Translations under genes and position numbers: made by a program | In this document: in pieces, positions 50,517 to 59,272 of the stretch | How positions within the stretch are numbered: the first letter of the stretch is position 1 | How the letters are laid out: each line of letters begins with the position of its first letter | Notes under the pieces: generated by a model | Told to the model about the DNA's origin: nothing | Databases searched by the model: none | Seen by the model: the letters and a program-made list of their open reading frames with translations, nothing else | Assembly: GCA_035275405.1 (NCBI GenBank) | Contig: DATEMU010000015.1 | Span: 558,001-622,000, forward strand | DNA length: 64,000 nt | Reading direction: 5' to 3' | Origin: Phycisphaerae bacterium | GTDB taxonomy: Bacteria > Planctomycetota > Phycisphaerae > UBA1845 > UTPLA1

Positions 50517-50708
50517 ATGATCGATCGATTGAATCTTTTCTGGCGATGCGCGAAGTGCGGGATGGACCAGCTCGGTCCGGTGGGCGACCTACCCGAGGTG
50601 GGGATCGCGGTCGGCCGCAATTTGTTAGCGCCGATCGGTTGTTCATTAACGCAGCGCACCCATCGCCTACGAATTGTCGCGAGATTGCCACGCATGATTC
50701 TCGCCTAG
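50517..50708 (+). CDS. Small CxxC protein, possibly truncated, 63 aa
   Basis: An AAGGAG Shine-Dalgarno precedes the ATG and the gene follows the E1-like gene by 34 bp. The first 30 residues (MIDRLNLFWRCAKCGMDQLG) contain one CxxC knuckle of a zinc ribbon. The second knuckle expected for such a fold is missing and the sequence becomes basic and low in coding character after about residue 35. The frame runs into the 3' end of the convergent PEP-CTERM gene. Probably a 3'-truncated operon gene. Confidence 0.5.
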   Translation: MIDRLNLFWRCAKCGMDQLGPVGDLPEVGIAVGRNLLAPIGCSLTQRTHRLRIVARLPRMILA

Positions 50709-51448
50709 CGGGGAGAGTCCCTCTCGCGCCGGCGACGTCGGAGAAAAACGAAAGCAAGGCTTATGAGGCCTAGGGAGGTTGGCTCCGGCACGATAGCGAG
50801 GCTGACCGGAGCGATGTTTACCGATTCCGGTATGCGTCCCAGAACGCCCACGCCGAGAGACCCTACGACGCCGCTGAACTCGATCATGCCGTCGGCCACC
50901 GCATCAAAGCCAATGTGTCCCAGGCGAACATAGGCCGGCTGTATCGCCAGCCCGGAGAACGTGAAGTCGCTTCCACCGAAGTCGGTGGCGCGTCCGAGGG
51001 CATTGTCTTCGGTGCCACTGAGAAAACCACCATACAGGCTGCTGTGATTGAGGGTCGGCAGGCTATTGTCGATGGGCTGAGCGACAATGGGGATGACAGT
51101 ATTCCACTGGACATTGAAGTAGGCCGCGACGATGCCGGTGTTGGTCGCACCCACATCGCTCATCCAGATTTCCAGGACGAACACGGCCATCAACGTGCGG
51201 TCGAGAGAAGACATAGCGGTGGGGAGGTCCGCGGGATTGGGTACGAAGTCCGGACCGTCTGACACCGATCGAGGAATCAGCAGGACTTCCACATCCGTGA
51301 TTGGGCCGCCAAGAAGCACTTCGGCGCGCACGCCGATTGCGAGAAACACTAGGAGGGGCGCCGTGGACATCGTGTGCATTCGGGAAGTGGCCATAATCTT
51401 AAGAGCTCTCACGGGCATCCTGGAAGTCGGCCTTTGCGATGTGTTCAT
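50705..51448 (-). CDS. PEP-CTERM protein with cohesin-like domain, 247 aa
   Basis: After an N-terminal signal segment (MHTMSTAPLLVFLAIGVRAE, roughly 25 residues from the start) the domain carries VLEIWMSDVGATNTGIVAAY and GLAIQPAYVRLGHIGFDAVA. The same rhythm (VELWATDSGAINTGVVCVFA) occurs in the giant subtilase at 51621, and both resemble cohesin-type sandwiches. The C-terminus VPEPTSLGLISLAFVFLRRR is a PEP-CTERM sorting signal. Start supported by GAGGAG. Exported, surface-sorted protein; partner unknown. Confidence 0.8.
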   Translation of the reverse strand: MNTSQRPTSRMPVRALKIMATSRMHTMSTAPLLVFLAIGVRAEVLLGGPITDVEVLLIPRSVSDGPDFVPNPADLPTAMSSLDRTLMAVFVLEIWMSDVGATNTGIVAAYFNVQWNTVIPIVAQPIDNSLPTLNHSSLYGGFLSGTEDNALGRATDFGGSDFTFSGLAIQPAYVRLGHIGFDAVADGMIEFSGVVGSLGVGVLGRIPESVNIAPVSLAIVPEPTSLGLISLAFVFLRRRRRERDSPR

Positions 51449-51620
51449 GGGATGTTACTCCTCATCTTGCTCGGACGCGTCTGATCCGATTGACGAACTA
51501 CCTAGCAGTCACACCGTGGGCGAACATGTCGGTCTGTGTTCGTCATGACCTCTGTTAATCGATGTCGACACGATAGTCTCCACGGTTGTTTGTTGAGTGC
51601 GGCCCGAGGCCGAACCATCC

Positions 51621-54600
51621 TCATTGGGGCGTTGGTTCAACATCCACTAGAGTCACGAGCTTCACCCGATCGGTGGGAATCAGGCCAAGGCCGTAGCCGG
51701 AGACGGCCTCACCTTGGATCGGACGCGCGGTGACCTTTGGACGCACCACGCGCCGTTTAACTTCCAACTCGACGAGGGCTAGCCGACTCCATTTATTGTC
51801 GGCGTGGTGGGGTTCCATCGTTGCGCCTCCCACGCTATGAACCAGGCCATGTTCCGCATCGATCACGGGATTTGACAACATCGTGAAGATGCGACCCGGT
51901 TCGACACCGACCAGCGCAAAATTGCTCGTCGAGGCCGTCACGTCCACGAAGGCGGCAGTGATTCCCTGGCTGGCGTCGAAGCGATGGCGGATCCAAACCT
52001 CGGCAAACACTCGCTGACCCGCCTCCAATGGCCCACTGAGCCCCGGGGGCAAGGGCCCAGCCGTTTCGTCTTCTGCGCCGGGCTGTAGCGAGAGGCGCAC
52101 CGCCAGGTCCACAGTGCCGAGTCCAACGGCCGAAGCGTTGTCCACTCCAGGGGCGGCCTCCGAGGCCCCACCCTGTACGTCAACCGACGAGGCTCCCCCT
52201 GAGCATCTCGGCCGGCAAGCGGAATACGAGATCGACGAATCGCTACAGCACTTGGCCCAAGCGGTGGCGAACCAGCCCAGATCGCCGGCGGCGACGAGGC
52301 CGCTGCAATCGAAATCCTTCTCCTGACACTGGGAGTTGGTCCAACAGGGACTGGTGTTGACACACGACCAGCACGCTGCGAAGAGACCCAGATCGACGGC
52401 GTTGATGCAACCATCACCACTTAGGTCGTACACGCAAGATTCGTCGATGCAGAGGGGCTGGCAATCGTGTTGGATCGCGCTGATGGGGACCGTGCCTCGC
52501 CCGTACGCGGACGATTCCAGGACGGCAGGCTCTAAACAAACGTCACTGGGGTCCAGGCATTCATTGGCCCGGAACTCCACGATGGCGACACGAGCCCATT
52601 CGCCCACTCCCACGCCGTTATTCGGCAGACCGCAACCCCCGAGTTCATCGATCCGACCGGTCAGGTCGGTTCCACTGGAGAACTGTGCAAAAAGCGGCGC
52701 GGCGGAGATGCCGACTACAGAAAGTTGGCTTGCGGGATACAGCAAATCGGCGAAAACACAAACGACCCCCGTGTTGATGGCGCCGGAGTCAGTCGCCCAC
52801 AGTTCAACAAGGAAAGTCTCGCCTTTGTTGATGCAGACGCCCAGCGAGGCTGGCAGAGGCCCGCGGTCTGACAGACTTGGAGCGGTGAGGACTACGAGCG
52901 CAAACTCGAAGTCGATGTGCTGCTCGGTCGTGAAGGACCATACCGGCCCCGCCGCGCTGCCGACCGAGTTCGTCGCGACCACCTGCCAGTAGTACGTCGT
53001 TCCCGCCGCCAGCGGTCCGGGATCGCACGTCGGCGTCGTCGCGTCGTCGCACACCAATGTCATTGGCGGATTGGACGTGCCAAACAGCACGTCGTATGTC
53101 GTCGAACAGTGTCCCGACTCCGGCCATTGAACCGCGTTGGCGACGATGCGGGCCATGTCGGTGTTGTAGCTAAAGTAATCCCAAGCCATTATCACGATGC
53201 CGCCGGCGCCGAATTCTCGCGCAATCACCGATGGGCTGCCCGTCGAGTTCAGCGTCGCGAGCACCGTCCCATTCGTCACTCCCGCGAACGAAGACAGGCC
53301 GTTCATCACATTGAACGGGTTTGGCACGCCCGCCATCACCGCATGCCCCGGCTGCACCACTGTGCAGGGCTGAGTCATCCAGGATAGCGAGGTATTCGCC
53401 CCCACCGTCATCAGGCCCGTCGCGTTAACGAACTCATCCCCAAAGTTGTAGTCCGTAACGATCACCCGACCTCCATTGGCCGCGAAGTTTTGCATGACCG
53501 TCGCAATGCTTGTTCCCCACGCGGCCATGGCACCGGCCGTCCAAAATTCCTGCTCCGGCACCAAGAAGACGTTCTTGCCCGCCAGTTCCATTGCCAGCCC
53601 GCTTGCACTCTCCGTGACTGTTGGCGTCACGGCGAATGCGGCGAAGAATTGGGCGATCGCGTTGAGCGTATTCTCGTATTCTCCGCTAGCACTGTTATCC
53701 GAATGCCCTCGGAACGCCAGGATTTGAACCGTCACTCCTTCATGGCCCTCAAACGCCTCGGCGGGGAATCGACCGACCGACGGCGAGGCCCCAAACTGCA
53801 GCGACTCCGGTCGACTCACTGCCGCCAAGGCCAGGTGATCGGCATCATTTCGCTCACCGAACAACCTAGTCGCCATGTTCCAACCTAATTCGGAATTCGT
53901 CGGCACGTCTGTGGCCCCGTCGGAGGGGTTTGGATCGGCCGGAACCGGCGGCGAAGTGCAAGGCTGCGCCGTGGTGAACGACCACACCGGGCCAGTTGTG
54001 CTGCCGATCGCGTTCGTCGCGACCACCTGCCAGTAGTACCTGGTCCCTGCCACAAGCGCGCCCGGATCGCACGTCGTCCCCGCCACGTCGTTGCACAACA
54101 CCGTCGTCGGCGGGTTGGACGTGCCAAACAGCACGTCGTACGTCGCCGGGCAAGACGAGCCGGCCTCGAGTACAAGTTGATGCACTCTTGGCTCATCAGA
54201 TTGGCTGAAGCGGACACCTTCATCGCCGCTCGGCAGCGTGATTTGGTCGCAGTGGAGCCCGACCGAAAAATAGCCGCCGGCCGCGTTGATGTCGTTGATC
54301 GCCGCCGCACTCAACGGGATGTCTAGTATGGTTCCGACATCCGACGCTCGGGCCGTGAATGTCGCGTAAACGCTGCCCGTCTGGAGGTCGTTGAAGATCG
54401 CGACATTGGTACCACTCGCCTCTAGCGTCGCGGCGGGAGTAGAGACGTCATGGACCGTTACGGATTCCGATGGGTCCGGGCCATAGTAGTTCTCTAGCTC
54501 TAACCGCAACGTGGCGCTGGCCACGGTGCCGACCCCACTTAGGTCGAAGCTAAAATAGGAATTGAAGATGTCAGCCCCCCCCCCGTCCTGGCCGGTGAAT

Positions 54601-57600
54601 GTGTTGTTGTTGGTGGAATCATGAAAACCGTCGTTCATCCACCAGCCGCGCTGAACCGCATCGAGGACCGTCGTGCCGCCCCTCGCCGGCGCAGCGGGAC
54701 GCGGCGCGGGTGGGTGCATCGACGGAGCACTCGCAGGCTCGCTCGGGGGCACTCGAATAGCGCGGCTTCCCTCCGACTCGCTGGAGCCCAAATCGCGTTT
54801 GAATTCTGAACGCACTGCGAGGATTTCAGCCGAGGTTCGTCGCATGCCGTCCAAGACCGGCGCAGAGTCGACGACAAACGGCTTGCCGCGCATGCTCGCG
54901 GCCGTGTTCCCGTTGCGCGCCCCACGATCCGGCCAGGCTACTCCGGTGGCTGGATCGAACTCGAACGCAACGGGCTCCGCCTCCAGTTCTGTCCGCGGGT
55001 GTGCGATTAGCGGGCCCATGCTTAAGGGCGCGCCGCCATTGAAGCAGAACATGGTTACCAGCCCGTACGGGTACATGTCCGTGCCTCCCGTCAAATCACT
55101 CGCGGTGGAAATGGAGAAGATGCGCGTCGTAGCTGTTTGACCGGAAAATTCGCCGTCGGCGTCAAAAAAAGTTGTAACTGGTGAGTTGAGAACGCGAATG
55201 TCGAGAAGCAGGGGCCCAAGCGCCGGGTCATAAAAGAACTGGTCCTCCACGTCAACGACGATGTCAACACTCCGTGGCGGCCCTCCGCTATCGGCGCTGG
55301 AAAGCGTCAATGTGCCGTTGAAGACCTGGACGGTCCCGGGGCCGATGTTGTCCGAGAATGTGGTTGAGGGGTTCGCCACCGGCCGGGCCGAGTAGCCCAG
55401 GCTAATCTGCGCCTGAACCGCGGCGTTTGTAAACGCATTGCCATGAGTATCGTCCGGCCGGAAGCGAATCGCGGTGATGAGGCCGGCCTCCGGAAATTGA
55501 GAGGCGTCGTATATCTGTTGATACCTCTGGGACGGAAAAACTCCGCTACTAAACGGGTAGGCATTATTCGAGTCGCCCTCCGAATTCGTATTTGCATTCG
55601 GCACCACGACGCAGAAGCCGGAGCCGCCCCCCGCGTTCCATGTAAGGTTTCCGTCAAGAGCAACGGCGACGGCCTCGTCCACAGGGGTCGGATTCGCCGG
55701 CACCGGAGGCGGAACGGTGCAACCGCTCGCCGCCAGTGCAAAATTCGCGTCGCTCTGGTCGGTGATTGTCCCATCGGTGATGCGAACCCGGTAATCCGAC
55801 GCGGTCGTCAGTCCGGCCGGAATGTTCCACGAGAAAGAACCGGTATTCGGAGCGTCGTTGGTCAGGTTGGAATGGAAAATGCCGTCCTTGAGCAAATCAA
55901 CGTCCACCGTCGGCCCGCCGCCGAATGAACTCCATGTGATTGGGTGCGTCGTGCCGACGGTCCAATTCTCTCCGCCATTGGGCGACGTGACGGTGAGGCC
56001 CGCGGTTTGAAGGGCGTTGTAAGCATTCAGCCTCCGACCGGAGATCGTCTTTCCCGCCAACGCGGGGATGGCGTCGCCGGTTGCGACAATCCGGTCCTTG
56101 AGCGACGCTAACGAAAGGCCTGGATTGTTGCCCCAGGCGAGCGCCGCAACTCCGGCCACATGGGGACAGGCCATGGAAGTGCCGCTAAAAAGTGAATACG
56201 AGTTGGCGTAGTTGGAGCCCATGCAAACGACGCGAACATCGTCAATCTCGGCGCCGTAGTAATTGTTGTCGCTCAAATCAGTCATCCAGCGGAATCGAAC
56301 TTTCATGGCCGCGTTCCGATAGGACTCCGGGATGTCAATGCGCGTGAAATAGTAGAAAGACTGGAGGTTGCTGCTGTTTCTTGTAAAGACCGTCCGCCAG
56401 GTCGTCCCGTCCCAGACATCAGCGCTAAGGGCGTCGGTCGAACCAATCTGATAGCGATAAGAGAACTGCAAGGCCAATCCGCGCAGCCCCCGTGTATCCA
56501 TTGTCGTCGTCACGATGGACCCTTCGCTTCCGCCCAGGTAGGGTGACGCGTTAGCCCAATCGCCCCGAGCCGCTTTGTTGCCGGCGAATCCGATGTTGTT
56601 CTGCACAGTCCCCCAGCGATTCGCCGGGCCGTCCATGACGAAACTCGATCCGATCGTCGGTGGCGACACGCCCTGGAAATCCTCCGAAAAGAGCGTGGCG
56701 TAATTGGGAATGGAACTCAGCACGCTTACGCCCGGCGCCCCAAGGTGCACGGACAGGTCGCCGAAGTTTGAGAACGAGGCCAGCGAATCCGTATTCGTGG
56801 TCGCGGCGACCGCAATGATATTCGAAACGTTGTAGGACGCAGGATAGGTTGGGACCGTATCGATGTCCGAGGCGGCATTGCCCGCCGCCGCCACAAACAG
56901 CACGCCCTGATCGCGGGCGTTCGCAATCGCCGCCTCCAGGGAGGCCGAATATCCGCCTCCGCCCCAGCTGTTGTTCAGTACCTTGGCCCCGTTGGCCACC
57001 GCGTAGTTGATCGCCTCAATCGCATCGGCCGTCGAACCAGAACCCCCCGCATTCAGAAACCGACAGGCCATCAGCCGGCATTGCCAGTTCACGCCGGTCA
57101 CCCCGAGTCCGTTGTTCCCATGGGCTCCAATCGTTCCGGCCACGTGGGTGCCGTGGCTGTGCGCGTCGCTCGGGTCACTGTCATTCTGGAAAAAATCGTA
57201 GCCATGAACATCATCGACGTAACCATTTCCGTCGTCATCGATGCCGTTGGTCTCCTTTCCGCCGCCGGTCTCGCCCGGGTTCTTCCACATGTTGTCCACG
57301 AGATCGGGATGCAGGTAATCGATGCCCGTGTCCACAACGGCCACGATGGCCGGCGTCGATCCCGTCGTAATGTCCCAGGCCTCGGGCGCGTCAATGTCCG
57401 CGTCGGACACGCCACCCGTTTGCCCGGTATTGCTCAGGCTCCACATTTCTGAAAAACGAGGATCATTCGGTGTGGTGAGAATCCGCACCACGTAGTTCGG
57501 TTCGACGGCCACAATCCTCGCGTCGCCTCGGCCCCAATTTTCGGCGATAGCGTCCGCCACCGCTTTTCCAGGATGCAACTGGACCCGCAGAGCGCGTTGT

Positions 57601-57890
57601 CCCGGCCTGAGCGGAATCCGGCGCATGATTGTCCCTTTCACTGCCGCCTCGACTCCATCGAGTTTTTCAGCGGCATCCAGACGCCCGTCGTGATTCACGT
57701 CAGCTGACAGCAACACAAGTACCTCGCCCGGGACATGGTCGGCAGAGGTATCCGGTGCCGGCGATATCACTCCATCCGCCTCGCCGCTCCGGGCGGTAAT
57801 AGGGGACATGCCCAGCACCAACAAACAGTAAGCAGCTAAGGAAACGGGAGTCCTGCGCGTGCCCCGACAGACGGACATTGACTTCAACAT
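51621..57890 (-). CDS. Giant secreted subtilisin-family (S8) protease with nested domains, 2089 aa
   Basis: The start at 57890 (MLKSMSVCRGTRRTPVSLAA) fits AAAGGA better than a Met ten codons earlier. A signal peptide, an inhibitor-like propeptide (VLVLLSADVNHDGRLD ...) and the protease follow: Asp in VAVVDTGIDYLHPDL (about 185), His in HSHGTHVAGT (about 245), Ser in FSGTSMACPHVAGVAA (about 572). The long His-Ser gap contains an inserted beta-sandwich (LFSEDFQG ... YYGAEIDDVRVV). Then come a PNGGENW sandwich and two fibronectin-like repeats (TYDVLFGTSNPP ... YYWQVVATN), each split by hundreds of residues, including a DNRLRE-like and a GATase-like segment. Cohesin-like and dockerin-like units end the protein. 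All three catalytic residues are present, so it is probably active outside the cell. Confidence 0.92.
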   Translation of the reverse strand: MLKSMSVCRGTRRTPVSLAAYCLLVLGMSPITARSGEADGVISPAPDTSADHVPGEVLVLLSADVNHDGRLDAAEKLDGVEAAVKGTIMRRIPLRPGQRALRVQLHPGKAVADAIAENWGRGDARIVAVEPNYVVRILTTPNDPRFSEMWSLSNTGQTGGVSDADIDAPEAWDITTGSTPAIVAVVDTGIDYLHPDLVDNMWKNPGETGGGKETNGIDDDGNGYVDDVHGYDFFQNDSDPSDAHSHGTHVAGTIGAHGNNGLGVTGVNWQCRLMACRFLNAGGSGSTADAIEAINYAVANGAKVLNNSWGGGGYSASLEAAIANARDQGVLFVAAAGNAASDIDTVPTYPASYNVSNIIAVAATTNTDSLASFSNFGDLSVHLGAPGVSVLSSIPNYATLFSEDFQGVSPPTIGSSFVMDGPANRWGTVQNNIGFAGNKAARGDWANASPYLGGSEGSIVTTTMDTRGLRGLALQFSYRYQIGSTDALSADVWDGTTWRTVFTRNSSNLQSFYYFTRIDIPESYRNAAMKVRFRWMTDLSDNNYYGAEIDDVRVVCMGSNYANSYSLFSGTSMACPHVAGVAALAWGNNPGLSLASLKDRIVATGDAIPALAGKTISGRRLNAYNALQTAGLTVTSPNGGENWTVGTTHPITWSSFGGGPTVDVDLLKDGIFHSNLTNDAPNTGSFSWNIPAGLTTASDYRVRITDGTITDQSDANFALAASGCTVPPPVPANPTPVDEAVAVALDGNLTWNAGGGSGFCVVVPNANTNSEGDSNNAYPFSSGVFPSQRYQQIYDASQFPEAGLITAIRFRPDDTHGNAFTNAAVQAQISLGYSARPVANPSTTFSDNIGPGTVQVFNGTLTLSSADSGGPPRSVDIVVDVEDQFFYDPALGPLLLDIRVLNSPVTTFFDADGEFSGQTATTRIFSISTASDLTGGTDMYPYGLVTMFCFNGGAPLSMGPLIAHPRTELEAEPVAFEFDPATGVAWPDRGARNGNTAASMRGKPFVVDSAPVLDGMRRTSAEILAVRSEFKRDLGSSESEGSRAIRVPPSEPASAPSMHPPAPRPAAPARGGTTVLDAVQRGWWMNDGFHDSTNNNTFTGQDGGGADIFNSYFSFDLSGVGTVASATLRLELENYYGPDPSESVTVHDVSTPAATLEASGTNVAIFNDLQTGSVYATFTARASDVGTILDIPLSAAAINDINAAGGYFSVGLHCDQITLPSGDEGVRFSQSDEPRVHQLVLEAGSSCPATYDVLFGTSNPPTTVLCNDVAGTTCDPGALVAGTRYYWQVVATNAIGSTTGPVWSFTTAQPCTSPPVPADPNPSDGATDVPTNSELGWNMATRLFGERNDADHLALAAVSRPESLQFGASPSVGRFPAEAFEGHEGVTVQILAFRGHSDNSASGEYENTLNAIAQFFAAFAVTPTVTESASGLAMELAGKNVFLVPEQEFWTAGAMAAWGTSIATVMQNFAANGGRVIVTDYNFGDEFVNATGLMTVGANTSLSWMTQPCTVVQPGHAVMAGVPNPFNVMNGLSSFAGVTNGTVLATLNSTGSPSVIAREFGAGGIVIMAWDYFSYNTDMARIVANAVQWPESGHCSTTYDVLFGTSNPPMTLVCDDATTPTCDPGPLAAGTTYYWQVVATNSVGSAAGPVWSFTTEQHIDFEFALVVLTAPSLSDRGPLPASLGVCINKGETFLVELWATDSGAINTGVVCVFADLLYPASQLSVVGISAAPLFAQFSSGTDLTGRIDELGGCGLPNNGVGVGEWARVAIVEFRANECLDPSDVCLEPAVLESSAYGRGTVPISAIQHDCQPLCIDESCVYDLSGDGCINAVDLGLFAACWSCVNTSPCWTNSQCQEKDFDCSGLVAAGDLGWFATAWAKCCSDSSISYSACRPRCSGGASSVDVQGGASEAAPGVDNASAVGLGTVDLAVRLSLQPGAEDETAGPLPPGLSGPLEAGQRVFAEVWIRHRFDASQGITAAFVDVTASTSNFALVGVEPGRIFTMLSNPVIDAEHGLVHSVGGATMEPHHADNKWSRLALVELEVKRRVVRPKVTARPIQGEAVSGYGLGLIPTDRVKLVTLVDVEPTPQ

Positions 57891-58087
57891 TGCGATGTGT
57901 CCTTTCAAGTCTTGAACCATTCAAACGTCGAACTCGTTGGGTTTCCGCCTCGACAACCCCGCGAACGGCCTGGCCCATCGTTCACTAAGCGAGAAGGAGA
58001 AGAGTTTTCACGCTGGGTCAGGTCCGCCGCGGTGGCCCGAGATGGCCTCGCATCATCGGAGGTTTCTCTTCCTGAATAATCGCGACC

Positions 58088-58375
58088 TCAGCGCATCAAC
58101 CGCGCGAGCTTTTTCATCACGAATATCAGTAGTTGCCTCAGTCCACTCATTTCGCGTCGTCCGCGAAAAGGCGTCGCCCCCGCAACCGCTTGGGCGCACA
58201 GTGCTCTGAACCGCTCTCCCTGGTCATGCCGGATCTTGTCGCGACCGGGGGATGGGCTGCGTTCCTGTCGCCGCAGTTCATCATCGGAGCGGCGCAGGTG
58301 GCTGCCCAGAAAGGCGGCCAACTCCCGCTTCATCCGCTCACACCGAAGCCGTTCGTCTGTCAGGCAAGGGTTCAT
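58088..58375 (-). CDS. Small basic hypothetical protein, 95 aa
   Basis: From the ATG at 58375 (MNPCLTDERLRCERMKRELA) with GGAG 8 bp upstream; an upstream GTG at 58384 is an alternative. The first 45 residues are helical and charged; a hydrophobic C-terminal helix (LRQLLIFVMKKLARLMR) ends it. It is divergent from the ECF sigma gene at 58544. Coding character is modest, so it may not be real. Confidence 0.4.
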   Translation of the reverse strand: MNPCLTDERLRCERMKRELAAFLGSHLRRSDDELRRQERSPSPGRDKIRHDQGERFRALCAQAVAGATPFRGRREMSGLRQLLIFVMKKLARLMR

Positions 58376-58467
58376 CGCTTTCACTCCATTCTCCGCAAGG
58401 GCTCGGTGCGGCGGCCTTTGCAGGGGACTGTTCTCTCAGCGACGCCGATCGCCCCGTACTCACGAGA

Positions 58468-58496
58468 TTGAAAAAAGAGGACTTTTTTGGTAGGCT
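58468..58496 (+). promoter_or_regulatory. Possible sigma-70 type promoter before the ECF sigma gene
   Basis: TTGAAA (58468) and TAGGCT (58491) with 17-bp spacing, 48 bp upstream of the start codon. An A/T inverted repeat AAAAAAG/CTTTTTT (58471-58477 and 58482-58488) overlaps the spacer and could be an operator. Low certainty. Confidence 0.3.
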
Positions 58497-58543
58497 ATAT
58501 CTGGCTTGGACTTCTACATCCAAAAGGACTCTGAGGCGCATCG

Positions 58544-59167
58544 ATGTCTGGGCGCGATGATGAGCTTCTCGTAAAGGCGGTCGCTGGCGAGCGGGAGGCG
58601 CTCGGCATGCTGCTGACCCGCCATGGCGGCGACGTTCGTCAGGCGCTGTCCGGGGCTATCAGCCCCGAATGGCGATCGATGGTCGACGAGGATGATGTAC
58701 TTCAGGTGACCTACCTCGAAGCCTTTCTTCAAATCAAGAAACTCCAGCCCAGCGGCATGCCGGCATTCGTCGCCTGGCTCCGACGGATCGCGGAGAACAA
58801 CCTTCAAGATGCCATTCGAGGGCTGACCCGCGCCAAGCGGCCCGATCCGCGCAGGCAGGTTCGACAGGCGCGAACCGACGATTCCGTCGCCGCGCTGTAC
58901 GACCTCGTCGGCGAGGACAGCATGACCCCCAGCCGTGACGCCGCCGGCCATGAACGGCGACACATCCTCGAAAAGGCCATGGAGCAACTCCCTACCGACT
59001 ACCGGTCGGTGCTACAGATGTACGACCTAGACGGCCGGTCCGTTAACGAGGTGGCGAAGGCGATGAGCCGCTCTCCAGGAGCCGTTTACATGCTTCGGGC
59101 GAGGGCGGTCGAGGGGCTTCGCCGGCTCCTGCCCTCCGTGTCGGCGATGTACAGCCGGTCTGCGTGA
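58544..59167 (+). CDS. ECF sigma factor, first gene of surface-protein operon
   Basis: The 207-residue protein has region 2 (DEDDVLQVTYLEAFLQIKKL ... FVAWLRRIAENNLQDAIRGL) and region 4 (LQMYDLDGRSVNEVAKAMSR ... SPGAVYMLRARAVEGLRRLL). A GAGG Shine-Dalgarno precedes the ATG. The kinase gene follows 105 bp downstream on the same strand. It is probably controlled by that kinase and may transcribe the coupled genes that follow. Confidence 0.9.
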   Translation: MSGRDDELLVKAVAGEREALGMLLTRHGGDVRQALSGAISPEWRSMVDEDDVLQVTYLEAFLQIKKLQPSGMPAFVAWLRRIAENNLQDAIRGLTRAKRPDPRRQVRQARTDDSVAALYDLVGEDSMTPSRDAAGHERRHILEKAMEQLPTDYRSVLQMYDLDGRSVNEVAKAMSRSPGAVYMLRARAVEGLRRLLPSVSAMYSRSA

Positions 59168-59272
59168 GTTCCAGAGCAATTGTGACGCTCTTCATGTAAG
59201 GATGGCCAACAATTAGGACTCGGCGTTGCGAAGGCTGCGCCTTATGCGCGAAGGGTACGACGCGAGGATCAA

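Noticed and set aside
30920-50708. PRTRC-type system (ParB-related, ThiF-related cassette)
   Set aside because: ThiF and JAB are shared, but no ParB-like gene or other PRTRC component was seen and the E2-RING fusion does not fit.
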